32,995 bases of DNA from Shimia litoralis (GCF_005518135.1 NZ_SULI01000019.1:29631-62625), one strand, 5' to 3'. Positions 24,017 to 31,863 are shown, numbered from the stretch's first letter. The notes: generated by a model from the letters alone, not told the origin. Numbers and translations: made by a program.

Positions 24017-24036
24017 GGGCTCCCCAAAGGGGGCCC
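24017..24036 (+). terminator. Intra-operon hairpin after the TRAP binding-protein gene
   Basis: GGGCTCCC (24017-24024) and GGGGGCCC (24029-24036) form an 8-bp stem with one G-U pair around CAAA. Only a weak TTACC follows, so it would be a partial terminator or an mRNA-stabilising hairpin. It lies 22 bases after the binding-protein stop and 53 bases before the small permease gene. Confidence 0.6.
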
Positions 24037-24089
24037 TTACCAAAGTCGCGACAGCGCATCTCAAAAAAACAATAAGGGGATGAGGGACA

Positions 24090-25004
24090 ATGCTGGACGC
24101 TTTTGTCTGGTTCTTCACGAACATTGGCCAAGCCTTTGTGAACTTCGGATATGCAGTTACGCATCCGTCGCTCTGGTTGGCTTGGATCACCGGACTCGAT
24201 ACTTTTGAAGACAAACAGGCCCTGATGCGCTTTGTGTATTATGGTGGCTCGGTCGAGTTCTTCTTTGTGGTTTTTACCACTTTCCTAATTATCACCGGCA
24301 TCGGCCTGTGGCGGAATTCCGTCATGTGGGGGTGTGTCCGCGTTCTTGAAGGGTTTGCGAACACTCTGGGGCGGTTCTTTGCTTGGGCTGGCCTGCTTAT
24401 GGTGCTCCAGCAAATCGTCATTGTCTTTATGCAGCGCATTTTTACGGTCGCAGAGATATCCCTGATCTATCAGGTGGATTTCCTGACCAAAGATGTGAGC
24501 TGGTGGGCCGAAGAACTGAAATTCTATAACGCCATGATTGTGACCATGTGTGCGACATACACCTTTGTACAAGGCGGGCATGTGCGCGTGGATCTGGTGT
24601 ATTCGATTGTGTCCTACAAGACCAAAAAGATCATCGATATGTTCGGGTCTCTTGTCTTTATGATGCCTGCGGCTGTCCTGACATGGATGTATGGTTGGTA
24701 CTTTATGTGGCGGCACCTGATGACGCCCAAAGTCTCTGCCAGTGACAAGCTTGATCTGTTGATGAAAAAGGCGCGCATTCTGAAATGGAATGTGGAAACC
24801 ATCGGCTTCTCGCCGAACGGGTTTAACGGCTATTTCTTGTTCAAAATGCTATTGGTGGCCTTTGCGGGCATGGTGTTCTTGCAGGCAATCGCATTTTTCT
24901 ACCGGTCTTTCCTAGAATGGAAAGAAGGCATGGCCAGCGAAGGCAAATATCTTGACCGTGATACGCTCGGTGAAGGTGAAGAAGCCTACGAAGGCACACA
25001 CTGA
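24090..25004 (+). CDS. TRAP transporter small permease (DctQ), enlarged form
   Basis: A 304-residue membrane subunit, well above the usual 160-200 of DctQ proteins. Residues 1-50 are an N-terminal segment (WFFTNIGQAFVNFGYAVTHPSLWLAW). Hydrophobic helices follow at about 51-71 (VEFFFVVFTTFLIITGIGLW), 92-115, 148-168, 187-209 and 250-272. The conserved DctQ signature FVQGGHVRVDLVYS is present near 155. An extra soluble loop (about 212-247, MTPKVSASDKLDLLMKKARILKWNVETIGFSPNGF) precedes the last helix. The DctQ subunit scaffolds the large subunit. The gene is 17 bases upstream of the large permease, clearly the same operon. Confidence 0.9.
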   Translation: MLDAFVWFFTNIGQAFVNFGYAVTHPSLWLAWITGLDTFEDKQALMRFVYYGGSVEFFFVVFTTFLIITGIGLWRNSVMWGCVRVLEGFANTLGRFFAWAGLLMVLQQIVIVFMQRIFTVAEISLIYQVDFLTKDVSWWAEELKFYNAMIVTMCATYTFVQGGHVRVDLVYSIVSYKTKKIIDMFGSLVFMMPAAVLTWMYGWYFMWRHLMTPKVSASDKLDLLMKKARILKWNVETIGFSPNGFNGYFLFKMLLVAFAGMVFLQAIAFFYRSFLEWKEGMASEGKYLDRDTLGEGEEAYEGTH

Positions 25005-25021
25005 TTTAAGGGGCAGATACT

Positions 25022-27376
25022 ATGCTATTCGGACTTGATGGGGTCGAAATCGGCCTGATTATCGTCTTTCTCTGCCTTTTCGGAGGCATTCTCTCCGGGT
25101 TTCCCGTGGCGTTCGCCATCGGAGGGGCAGGGATCATTTCTTTCGGGATTATCGCAGCACTGGACAGTGCGGGTATCCTGATCCACCAAGCTATCGACAC
25201 GTCGTCGGGGATGTATGCGGATTTGATCTCGCAGGGGATCAAATCGGATACGATTTCGGTTTTCCGATATCCTGACCTTCCGCGCATCGCCGAGCCGATC
25301 TTTCCAAGTGGTTGGGAAACCGCCATGGACCGGAACCTGTCGTTTATTGTGAACCGCATGAACGAACGTGTGTTGGCTGGTCAATCCATTGAAACGCTTT
25401 TGGCCGTGTTGATGTTCGTGTTGATGGGCATCACGCTTGAACGTTCCAAAATCGCCAACGAGCTTTTGACAACAATGGCGCGTGTGTTTGGCCCACTTCC
25501 GGGTGGCTTGGCCGTGTCGGTTGTGGTCGTGGGTGCATTTCTTGCAGCCTCCACCGGGATCGTCGGTGCAACGGTTGTGACAATGGGGCTGTTGTCGTTG
25601 CCGACAATGCTGCGCCATGGGTATTCGCCACAATTGGCCACCGGGGTAATCGCAGCCTCGGGCACATTGGGGCAGATTATCCCGCCATCGATCGTGATCG
25701 TTCTGTTGGGCACATTGGCAGGCGATTTGTATTCTGCGGCTCAGGAAACACGGGCGCAGGTTGCAGGGTGTTCAGATGCTTTGACGTATCTTGGCGAACC
25801 AGCGGTTGTGTCCGTCGGCACGTTGTTTCAGGCGGCGTTGCTGCCAGGGATCATGCTGGCGGTGCTCTATGGTCTGTATGCCTTTGGGTATGCGTTGCTG
25901 AACCCGTCCAAGGCACCTGCCGTGGAATTTGGCGACACAAACAGCGAAGTGATCGGCAAAAATCATGGTTTGACATGGTTCCTTGGGGTGCCTGCTTTGT
26001 TGGTCGTCGGTCTTATTGGCCTCAGCAATGTTGGACTTGTGGGCAGCCAAGACGTCACCGTCGACAGCTTCTCCGATGCAGGCAAAACCGCATCTTTGCG
26101 CACCAAAGTTAGCGAAGAATGTGCTGCCTCGATGCTTGATCTGCATGGTCAATCCGCATGGGATGCGGCCGTGGCCGAACAGACCGAGATTGACGCTGCA
26201 GGTGGTGTGAAAGAAGCACGTGCTTTGTCTGACGAAGAGCGCACGGCTGCGTTCATCGCCAAAGTCAAAGATGCAGCGCCTGTTGGATCTGGATTGGCAA
26301 TCGGGTTCTTGTTGTTGGCACTGGTTCTGACAACTGCGCGCGGTGTGTCGCCAACCTCTGATACCAGACCGCTTTTGATCGGTGGTGCGGGTATTTTGCT
26401 CGGCTTGGCCGTGGATGCATTCTTGATTGCACCGACGACCACACCGGGCATGACGGTGCTCTTCATTGCGATCCCCTTGGGGCTCACGTTTTACGGGTGC
26501 CACTATGCGGCCAGCTTGCTGGGTAAGAATGAACTATTGCGTGTGGTGTTCCCACCGTTGGTTCTGATTATTGCGGTGCTGGGATCGATCCTTGGCGGTA
26601 TTACCAACCCGACGCCTGCTGCGGCGCTTGGGGCAGGTGGTGCCATCATGCTGGCGGCATACCGTCGCCTGCAAGACGAGGAACGGTCGGGTGCGATCAT
26701 CATCTGGGCCACATTTGCTATCATCGTTATGATATTGGTGGGTGTGAACTTTGATTTGCGCGTCAGTAAATCCGTCGTCGAGGTCGAAAACTGGATCGCG
26801 TTTGCGGTTGCCAAATTCACCTATCTGTTTGCCATGTTCGGCATCTTGTACGGGTGTTGGGTGCTGTTCCGCGGCAAGGTTCTGACGCCGATTGTACGCG
26901 AAACGGCCAAAGTAACCTCAATGGTCTTTACCATTCTCATTGGCTCTCAGCTTTTGAACCTCGTGGTGATTTCCTTTGGTGGCGAGCACTATATCCAAGG
27001 GTTCCTCAAATCGTTCGACAATGAATTCACGGTCTTCCTGATTGTGATGCTGGTGTTGTTCGTCTTGGGATTTGTGCTGGACTTCCTCGAGATCATTTAC
27101 ATCGTGATCCCGATTGTCGGCCCTGTCATCTATGGCGGCACCTTTGATCCAAAATGGGTGACCATCATGATTGCGGTGAACTTGCAGACGTCGTTCCTGA
27201 CACCACCCTTTGGATTTGCGCTGTTCTATTTGCGTGGCGTCGCGCCCAAGGAAGTAACCACGGGCCACATCTACCGAGGGGTCATTCCTTTTGTGTTGAT
27301 CCAAGTCGTCGGGTTGGGAATCTTGTGGTTCTTCCCGTCCATCGTGACCATCCTGCCGGCATTGATCCCGAACTGA
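25022..27376 (+). CDS. TRAP transporter large permease (DctM) with long insertions
   Basis: A 784-residue ion-driven permease; typical DctM proteins are about 425-445 residues. Family regions: LFGGILSGFPVAFAIGGAG (18-37), GAFLAASTGIVGATVVTMGLLSLPTMLRHGY (171-201), GVIAASGTLGQIIPPSIVIVLLG (208-230), GSILGGITNPTPAAALGAGGA (521-541), and the C-terminal FVLDFLEIIYIVIPIVGPVIYG and LQTSFLTPPFGFALFYLRG. Additional material lies at about 55-120 and 300-510. The larger insertion includes extra helices and a hydrophilic domain (about 341-418, GSQDVTVDSFSDAGKTASLRTK through DEERTAAFIAKVKDAAP). The frame is intact, so this is a natural variant. A terminator follows at 27404-27433. Confidence 0.93.
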   Translation: MLFGLDGVEIGLIIVFLCLFGGILSGFPVAFAIGGAGIISFGIIAALDSAGILIHQAIDTSSGMYADLISQGIKSDTISVFRYPDLPRIAEPIFPSGWETAMDRNLSFIVNRMNERVLAGQSIETLLAVLMFVLMGITLERSKIANELLTTMARVFGPLPGGLAVSVVVVGAFLAASTGIVGATVVTMGLLSLPTMLRHGYSPQLATGVIAASGTLGQIIPPSIVIVLLGTLAGDLYSAAQETRAQVAGCSDALTYLGEPAVVSVGTLFQAALLPGIMLAVLYGLYAFGYALLNPSKAPAVEFGDTNSEVIGKNHGLTWFLGVPALLVVGLIGLSNVGLVGSQDVTVDSFSDAGKTASLRTKVSEECAASMLDLHGQSAWDAAVAEQTEIDAAGGVKEARALSDEERTAAFIAKVKDAAPVGSGLAIGFLLLALVLTTARGVSPTSDTRPLLIGGAGILLGLAVDAFLIAPTTTPGMTVLFIAIPLGLTFYGCHYAASLLGKNELLRVVFPPLVLIIAVLGSILGGITNPTPAAALGAGGAIMLAAYRRLQDEERSGAIIIWATFAIIVMILVGVNFDLRVSKSVVEVENWIAFAVAKFTYLFAMFGILYGCWVLFRGKVLTPIVRETAKVTSMVFTILIGSQLLNLVVISFGGEHYIQGFLKSFDNEFTVFLIVMLVLFVLGFVLDFLEIIYIVIPIVGPVIYGGTFDPKWVTIMIAVNLQTSFLTPPFGFALFYLRGVAPKEVTTGHIYRGVIPFVLIQVVGLGILWFFPSIVTILPALIPN

Positions 27377-27403
27377 TCTGGGACACACATACATGACAAT
27401 TTT

Positions 27404-27433
27404 CAGGGGCCTTTCGGGGCCCCTGATGTTTTT
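27404..27433 (+). terminator. Rho-independent terminator of the TRAP operon
   Basis: CAGGGGCC (27404-27411) and GGCCCCTG (27418-27425) form a perfect 8-bp stem around TTTCGG, followed by ATGTTTTT. It lies 28 bases after the large permease stop. Confidence 0.88.
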
Positions 27434-27469
27434 GTCGGATCAAGATGAAACGAAAGTGGCCTGACGACC

Positions 27470-28288
27470 TTAGCGGCCTGCGCGCGTATCGGGCAGCGAA
27501 ATATTCGCAACCTGTTCGGCAATTGGATCCGTTGACAGGGGATGCAGGGAGGCTGCGAAAATTTCCGGATCGCCAAGGCGCTGCCAATTTCCGGCGGTAT
27601 AGACTTCAAGCCCTGAGAACTTGGCTTTGTAACCCATCTTGGGGCTGCCCGGGACCCAATACCCAAGATAGACATAGGGCAGACCTGCCTCGCGAGCGAT
27701 CTCGATATGATCCAGAATTAGGTACGTGCCAAGGCTTTGGCGCTGTAGCTCAGGTGTAAAGAACGAATAGACCATGCTGAGGCCGTCTTCGAGCACATCG
27801 GTGAGGCTGACGCCAATCAATTCCCCTGACACGTCATCTGTGTATTCGATCACGCGACTGCGAATAGGGGTCTCTTCGATCATCGCGGCAAATTCGAACA
27901 CATCCATGTCAGCCATGCCGCCATCGGCGTGGCGACTATCGAGATATGTGCGAAATAGCGCGTATTGATCTTCGGTTGCCCAAGGCGACGTCGCCCGACG
28001 CTGAAGATGACGATTGCGGCGCAATATGCGTTTCTGGCTCTTGCTTGGTGTAAACCGTGACACGTCAATGCGCGCCGAAAGGCACGCAGAACAATCCGTG
28101 CAAGACGGGCGGTACAAGACATTTTGCGATCGGCGAAACCCTTGCTGAGACAGTGCATTGTTTAATGTTGTGGCGTCATCCCCTTGCAATGCTGTGAACA
28201 GTTTTCGTTCCATTCGCCCATCCAGATACGGACACGGCTGCGGTGCTGTGACGTAAAACTGTGGGGCAAGGGGCAGGGTATGACGCAT
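27470..28288 (-). CDS. bpt: Aspartate/glutamate leucyltransferase (N-end rule, Bpt)
   Basis: A 272-residue aminoacyl-tRNA-protein transferase. It moves leucine from Leu-tRNA to proteins with N-terminal Asp or Glu, marking them for ClpAP/ClpS degradation. Markers: the opening [22 protein letters not shown], four cysteines (Cys19, 63, 66 and 69; [20 protein letters not shown]), the [12 protein letters not shown] basic block, and the GNAT-like C-terminal half with [61 protein letters not shown]. The ATG at 28288 gives the standard [10 protein letters not shown] start and has GAGG 5 bases upstream; a longer form from 28312 is open but less likely. It is followed by a gene-poor 78 bases before the RDD gene. 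Confidence 0.95.
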   Translation of the reverse strand: MRHTLPLAPQFYVTAPQPCPYLDGRMERKLFTALQGDDATTLNNALSQQGFRRSQNVLYRPSCTDCSACLSARIDVSRFTPSKSQKRILRRNRHLQRRATSPWATEDQYALFRTYLDSRHADGGMADMDVFEFAAMIEETPIRSRVIEYTDDVSGELIGVSLTDVLEDGLSMVYSFFTPELQRQSLGTYLILDHIEIAREAGLPYVYLGYWVPGSPKMGYKAKFSGLEVYTAGNWQRLGDPEIFAASLHPLSTDPIAEQVANISLPDTRAGR

Positions 28289-28366
28289 TGGGCCTCGGGT
28301 CTCTGTTCGCAACTGACGTTAGCAACAGAGACCGCCAAGGCCAAGCCCCGTTTATTGACAAGCGGG

Positions 28367-28816
28367 TTAGTATCGTGCAGCTTTGTTGATGGCGACAGAT
28401 CCGATGACGTGATCGGTCAAGCCCTGTGCACGCGAGGATGTCAGCATCAGAATAATCGACAGAATCTGAAGCGGAAAGACAGAGAGTGACACATGATAGC
28501 CCAGCGTGTGTAAAAACGCCGTTCCCAGATCAAAGCGGGATCCAGTACGATCCCGAAACTCGATGGATGCAAAGCGCATGCCCCACGTGGCTGATCCCGT
28601 GGCCAGAGTGACCACCCGATAGATAAAGCCGATCACCAGCATCAGGAACGGAAAGAAAAAGATACCTGTGAATGCCGTAAACGGCAAAATGACAACACAG
28701 GCGAGGGCGATCAAAATCATATCGACGACCCACGCAATAAGGCGCTTGGTTGGCACCTCCGAATAAAACTCCGGCTGCATGTCAGGGTCAGGTAGGGTGA
28801 AATCTCGGAACGACAT
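28367..28816 (-). CDS. RDD family membrane protein
   Basis: A 149-residue membrane protein of the RDD family. The defining residues are present: Arg and Asp in KRLIAWVVDMILIALACVVIL (about 25-45), then a second helix (TGIFFFPFLMLVIGFIYRVVTL), the linker ATGSATWGMRFASIEFRDRTG, and a third helix (LSVFPLQILSIILML). RDD proteins are of mixed function; some are linked to ion or compatible-solute transport. The gene lies between bpt and the DUF2852 gene on the same strand, but hairpins on the DUF2852 side suggest a separate transcript. Confidence 0.88.
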   Translation of the reverse strand: MSFRDFTLPDPDMQPEFYSEVPTKRLIAWVVDMILIALACVVILPFTAFTGIFFFPFLMLVIGFIYRVVTLATGSATWGMRFASIEFRDRTGSRFDLGTAFLHTLGYHVSLSVFPLQILSIILMLTSSRAQGLTDHVIGSVAINKAARY

Positions 28817-28895
28817 CTGGCTCTCTTACTTCTGATATATGTGTCGGGGAACTTATCAAACCGCAAGCCCGTTCAGGGGTTTGCGGTGATGGGCG

Positions 28896-28925
28896 GCGCC
28901 CCTTCTGATCGTAAGGAAGGGGCGC
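28896..28925. terminator. Perfect 10-bp hairpin at the end of the DUF2852 gene
   Basis: GCGCCCCTTC (28896-28905) is fully complementary to GAAGGGGCGC (28916-28925), with a 10-base loop. It begins 9 bases after the DUF2852 stop. No clear T-run follows; a probable terminator by position. A second weaker stem, ACCGCAA with TTGCGGT, lies at about 28859-28887. Confidence 0.55.
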
Positions 28926-28933
28926 AAGTCTAC

Positions 28934-29362
28934 TTAAGCCTCGGCTTTGGGGGCGTCGCGATCCGCAGCTGCGGCTTTGGCGCGTTCGCCCATGAATTCG
29001 TCGAATTCAGCTTTGTCTTTGGCATCCCGAAGACGCTGCAAGAAGGCTTCAAAGTTGCCTTGCTCTTCTTCGAGACGGCGCAGTGTTTCATCGCGATACG
29101 AGTCAAACGCGGCGTTGCCGGTAGAGTGCATGGTGTGCATGCGTGAATGACGGGATGTACGGCGGCTACAGGATTTGTTGAACATGCGTTTGCTCCAGAT
29201 CATATAAAACAGAAGGGCCAGACCGACTGGCCAGAAGAAGACAAAGCCGAGGACCATTGCTGCGATCCATGCGCCCTTGCCCTTGCCGTCAAGCCAAGCC
29301 TCGCTACGTGAAAACCAGCCAGCAGGGCCAGATGCGGGGGTGATGGTGGCAGAAGGTGTCAT
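28934..29362 (-). CDS. DUF2852 membrane protein
   Basis: A 142-residue protein with one clear membrane helix at about residues 32-54 (GAWIAAMVLGFVFFWPVGLALLFYMIW), followed by a basic stretch (SKRMFNKSCSRRTSRHSR) and a charged, helical C-terminus (NAAFDSYRDETLRRLEEEQGNFEAFLQRLRDAKDKAEFDEFMGERAKA). This is the layout of DUF2852, which I associate with Rhizobiales and Rhodobacterales; its function is unknown. The ATG at 29362 has GGAG 7 bases upstream and removes the unusual start MKGIHIHIKP that the longer frame would give. Two related palindromes lie 27-101 bases upstream, suggesting strong specific control. Confidence 0.8.
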   Translation of the reverse strand: MTPSATITPASGPAGWFSRSEAWLDGKGKGAWIAAMVLGFVFFWPVGLALLFYMIWSKRMFNKSCSRRTSRHSRMHTMHSTGNAAFDSYRDETLRRLEEEQGNFEAFLQRLRDAKDKAEFDEFMGERAKAAAADRDAPKAEA

Positions 29363-29388
29363 TTGGGTCTCCGTTGGTTTTATGTGTA

Positions 29389-29405
29389 TGTGAATGCCTT
29401 TCACA
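29389..29405. promoter_or_regulatory. Palindrome TGTGA-N7-TCACA upstream of the DUF2852 gene
   Basis: A 17-base inverted repeat, TGTGAATGCCTTTCACA, inside a 25-base block (29384-29408) that recurs at 29442-29466 with 21 of 25 bases identical. It is a candidate operator for the DUF2852 gene. I cannot name the regulator. Confidence 0.6.
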
Positions 29406-29446
29406 TTACCAAGATTGGGTGTGACGCGTCGTATTGCAATGGTGTA

Positions 29447-29463
29447 TGTAAATGTTTTTTACA
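29447..29463. promoter_or_regulatory. Palindrome TGTAA-N7-TTACA, second copy
   Basis: TGTAAATGTTTTTTACA is the second copy of the motif. The two copies are in the same orientation, 58 bases apart. All four differences are C/G-to-T/A transitions, two inside the symmetrical arms at matching positions, so the palindrome is kept in both copies. Confidence 0.6.
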
Positions 29464-29502
29464 TTATTTGCTTAGTGTTTTGATACTAAACAAATAATTT
29501 GT

Positions 29503-29532
29503 TGTAGCGCTGTTGTAGCGCGACTGTAGCGC
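29503..29532 (+). repeat. Three TGTAGCGC repeats with 11-base period
   Basis: TGTAGCGC occurs at 29503-29510, 29514-29521 and 29525-29532, each followed by a 3-base spacer (TGT, GAC, GAC). The regular 11-base step puts all three on one face of the helix. They lie where the conserved chromosomal genes stop and phage-type genes begin. They could be transposase-binding sites at the end of a transposable prophage or a regulatory iteron array. The rest of the 369-base gap (29363-29731) is AT-rich with no other gene seen. Confidence 0.6.
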
Positions 29533-29731
29533 GACACTTATTTTTGCAAACTTGAACAGAGATATTTGCAGCAAACCGTTTTTGACAAACTGAGAGCAGA
29601 CATCCAGATTGATTTTTCCTCTCATAACAGCGGCGAATGGCGGCAAGGAGCCCGAAGTGACATTGAGTCCTTGCGTTGCTCCCACTTCTGTTATTTTACA
29701 AAACATAAGGGGTGTAGTTCGGAGGTCCATA

Positions 29732-30295
29732 GTGTCTGACATTGAAGTTTTCACCCGGCAGGTTCGCAGCAGATCGGCAGAGCACCGCAGAGCGATGGAC
29801 TTGCTGAGCGAATCTGGGCTATCCGGGCAGATGATCTCCGTCTTGCGTCAGGAATTGGACTCAATGGTTCGAGTGATCTATCTGCTTACACAAGATCAAC
29901 AACGCAGGGAAAACCTCATTCACGCTTCCGTTAACGGAAAAAGGTGGCTGCGTGAGGGATCGAAAAAACCCGTTACAGACAGAGAAATGGTTGAACTTGC
30001 GCGCAAACTTCACGGCTGGGCCAGATCAGTGTATTTATTTGGGTGCTCATTCATTCACCTATCAAACTTGCATGATTACAATGACCGAGACCCTTTCCTA
30101 CTTGTTAGCGAGCAAGAACGGCGGAGCCTAATAGATCATTGCCGCCACTATCACGGTGGTCCGAATTCCAATGCCAAGAGTTTTTCAGCGCTTTTGCCCT
30201 ACCTTCCGAAGGTCCTTGAAAAAGTATCAAATAATCTTGAATACTACTTGGGTGAATTGGAAAAGGGCGACCAAATGGCTCCTTTTGATCTGTAG
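29732..30295 (+). CDS. Unknown all-helical protein in accessory region
   Basis: A 187-residue protein I do not recognise. The start is a GTG at 29732 with a strong GGAGG (29721-29725) 6 bases upstream; the open frame reaches back to 29609, but that part has no ribosome-binding site. The sequence is predicted mainly helical (EVFTRQVRSRSAEHRRAMDLLSESG, SVLRQELDSMVRVIYLL), with a conserved-looking core WARSVYLFGCSFIHLSNLHDYNDRDPF. The pattern of a buried R-x-x-L helix and a His-containing helix is loosely like HEPN/DUF5677-type proteins, some of which act in phage defence; this is a weak resemblance. It has no signal or membrane helix. The surrounding base composition is more AT-rich than the core genes. 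It is transcribed toward the phage methylase gene. Confidence 0.6.
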   Translation: MSDIEVFTRQVRSRSAEHRRAMDLLSESGLSGQMISVLRQELDSMVRVIYLLTQDQQRRENLIHASVNGKRWLREGSKKPVTDREMVELARKLHGWARSVYLFGCSFIHLSNLHDYNDRDPFLLVSEQERRSLIDHCRHYHGGPNSNAKSFSALLPYLPKVLEKVSNNLEYYLGELEKGDQMAPFDL

Positions 30296-30382
30296 TACAG
30301 AAGTTTGAGGCAAGCCCAAATGTCCGCTCCGTCCGCTTAGCAGACCACCGCATAAAGATCAGCGGGGGTCGCTGTTCGCCGG

Positions 30383-31213
30383 TTAATCCCCTTTCAAATC
30401 CCATTTGAAGTTTGAGATCAGCAGCTCTGCGCGCTTTGGGCGTTTGTCGTTGGTCTTGCCAACTGTGTAGGTCGTCTCGACTTGCGTCAGTTGGAACCCT
30501 GCAAAAATCCCCCGTATCTCGGGTGTGTCATTGATGGACATCAGAAACTGCCCTTTGATCTGGTGAAGCTGTTCCGCCAAAGTGGTAAAATCTTCAGCTG
30601 AGAACATCGCCTTGCCATAATCATCTTCACAGCCCCAATAGGGCGGGTCCAGATAGAACAGCGTCTTAGGCTTGTCATAGCGGCGAATGAACTCAGCATA
30701 GGTCAGACACTCGATCACCACGCCTGACAGGCGCGCATGCACATCCTCCAGCATTGGCTCAAGTGTCGAAAGATTAAACCGTCCAGGACGATCTGCGGAG
30801 ACACCAAAATTGCGACCACTGACCTTGCCGCCAAAGGCCGTGCGCTGAAGATACAAAAACCGCGCTGCGCGTTCGAGATCGGTCAGGGTCTCGGGGTTGA
30901 TCGCAACCAGCCGCTCAAACTCCACGCGTGTTGTGAGCTGGAACTTCAGGCAGTCAATGAACTGCGGATAATGGCGCTGAAGAATGCGAAACAGATTGGC
31001 AATGTCGCGCCCCAGATCGTTGATCACCTCAGCGCGCGGCCGCATGGATCGGCGCAGGAAAATGCCGCCCATGCCCACAAAGGGCTCGGCATAGGTGGTG
31101 TGCGGTGTGCGATCTAAAATTGCGGTGATCCGCTTGGCCAGATTGCGCTTGCCGCCCAACCAAGGTGCCACAGGGGAGATAGGCGTCACAGGTGTTTGAG
31201 GGGGTGTTTGCAT
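30383..31213 (-). CDS. DNA adenine methylase, D12 class (prophage)
   Basis: A 276-residue N6-adenine DNA methyltransferase of the Dam/D12 class. Markers: the SAM/amino-terminal motif PWLGGKRNLAKRI (17-29), EPFVGMGGIFL (43-53), NDLGRDIANLFRIL, and the catalytic DPPY at 189-192 (FYLDPPYWGCEDDYG). The C-terminal ELLISNFKW is typical. The usual target is adenine in short palindromes such as GATC, but specificity cannot be read. The frame opens at a TTG at 31330 inside a hairpin; I chose the ATG at 31213, just before the conserved part, although neither start has a well-placed ribosome-binding site. It follows the tail genes on the same strand, as a phage modification gene would. Confidence 0.9.
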   Translation of the reverse strand: MQTPPQTPVTPISPVAPWLGGKRNLAKRITAILDRTPHTTYAEPFVGMGGIFLRRSMRPRAEVINDLGRDIANLFRILQRHYPQFIDCLKFQLTTRVEFERLVAINPETLTDLERAARFLYLQRTAFGGKVSGRNFGVSADRPGRFNLSTLEPMLEDVHARLSGVVIECLTYAEFIRRYDKPKTLFYLDPPYWGCEDDYGKAMFSAEDFTTLAEQLHQIKGQFLMSINDTPEIRGIFAGFQLTQVETTYTVGKTNDKRPKRAELLISNFKWDLKGD

Positions 31214-31317
31214 GTTGTTAATCGAATCGTTCCAAACAGGTGTCTCCTCCCAATCGGGGGGAGAGCGACCATAAACGAGCTTTGGTCGGCGGGGGGCTGT
31301 CAGAATTTCCCCGTGTG

Positions 31318-31339
31318 AGAGGGGCGGCAACGCCCCTCT
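31318..31339. terminator. Perfect 9-bp hairpin after the phage tail-region gene
   Basis: AGAGGGGCG (31318-31326) is fully complementary to CGCCCCTCT (31331-31339), with a 4-base loop (GCAA on the plus strand). It begins 8 bases after the stop of the gene that ends at 31348. It has no T-run; likely a terminator or processing hairpin separating the tail genes from the methylase. Confidence 0.5.
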
Positions 31340-31347
31340 GACCTCCC

Positions 31348-31863
31348 TTAAAAGGCTTTGACCTCTGGTGGTGTGGCGTCAATCACGGCTTGGGCGGCGG
31401 CGCGCTCGGCCTCGTCTTGGACGATGGCCGGATTTGCCACCATTTCGGTGCCGGTTTGTGCGCCCGTTTCAGGCAGAATGATGGCCTGTTCTATCTCTGC
31501 CGGAAGAGGGGCAATTGCGGGTTGCACCACAACCGTTTCTGTGACCGGATTGCCGCTGTCATCCAGTGCACCTGTGTCGCGTTCTTGCGTGACCAGCGCA
31601 CGCCCCGTCGCCGATCTATATTGTGCCAGACGCGCCAGCGCCGCGCGATAGGCGGCCAGCTGATGATTGAACTGGTTGTTGGCCCCGTTCACCGCATTGT
31701 CACTCAGCCATTGTGCCGCCCACGCCTTATAATCCGCATCATCGGTCAAAAGACCCGCCTCGCGCAGATACTGCTGTTTTTGCGCTTCAAAGTACCGCAA
31801 GCCGCGCTTGACGGCCTGACGCACCGACATCGGGGCATCGCCCTTTTGGATAAAGATGGTCAT
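31348..31863 (-). CDS. Phage tail-region protein, hypothetical
   Basis: A 171-residue protein. A GGAGGAG site precedes the ATG at 31863, and the ATG shares one base with the stop of the preceding gene (TGATG), so the two are translationally coupled. The middle (ADYKAWAAQWLSDNAVNGANNQFNHQLAAYRAALARLAQYR) is helical, similar in style to tail-fibre assembly or chaperone proteins. The C-terminal part is rich in Ala, Pro, Glu and Val. No catalytic motif is seen. Position after a tail-fibre-like gene supports a tail accessory role; this is inference. Confidence 0.6.
   Translation of the reverse strand: MTIFIQKGDAPMSVRQAVKRGLRYFEAQKQQYLREAGLLTDDADYKAWAAQWLSDNAVNGANNQFNHQLAAYRAALARLAQYRSATGRALVTQERDTGALDDSGNPVTETVVVQPAIAPLPAEIEQAIILPETGAQTGTEMVANPAIVQDEAERAAAQAVIDATPPEVKAF

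Noticed and set aside
25772-26503. 243-codon frame antisense to the TRAP large permease
   Set aside because: Arg/Cys/His-rich shadow. The permease frame is intact through this region.
29389-29405. TGTGA-N7-TCACA as a CRP site
   Set aside because: The CRP consensus has a 6-base spacer; here it is 7, and the second copy changes the key G.
29447-29463. Palindrome as a PpsR/CrtJ (TGT-N12-ACA) site
   Set aside because: The spacing here is TGT-N11-ACA and no photosynthesis gene is nearby.
29503-29532. CRISPR array
   Set aside because: Repeats are only 8 bases with 3-base spacers; this is an iteron-like array.
31214-31330. 39-residue N-terminal extension of the phage methylase
   Set aside because: It needs a TTG start inside a stable hairpin and has no family conservation; kept only as a possibility.
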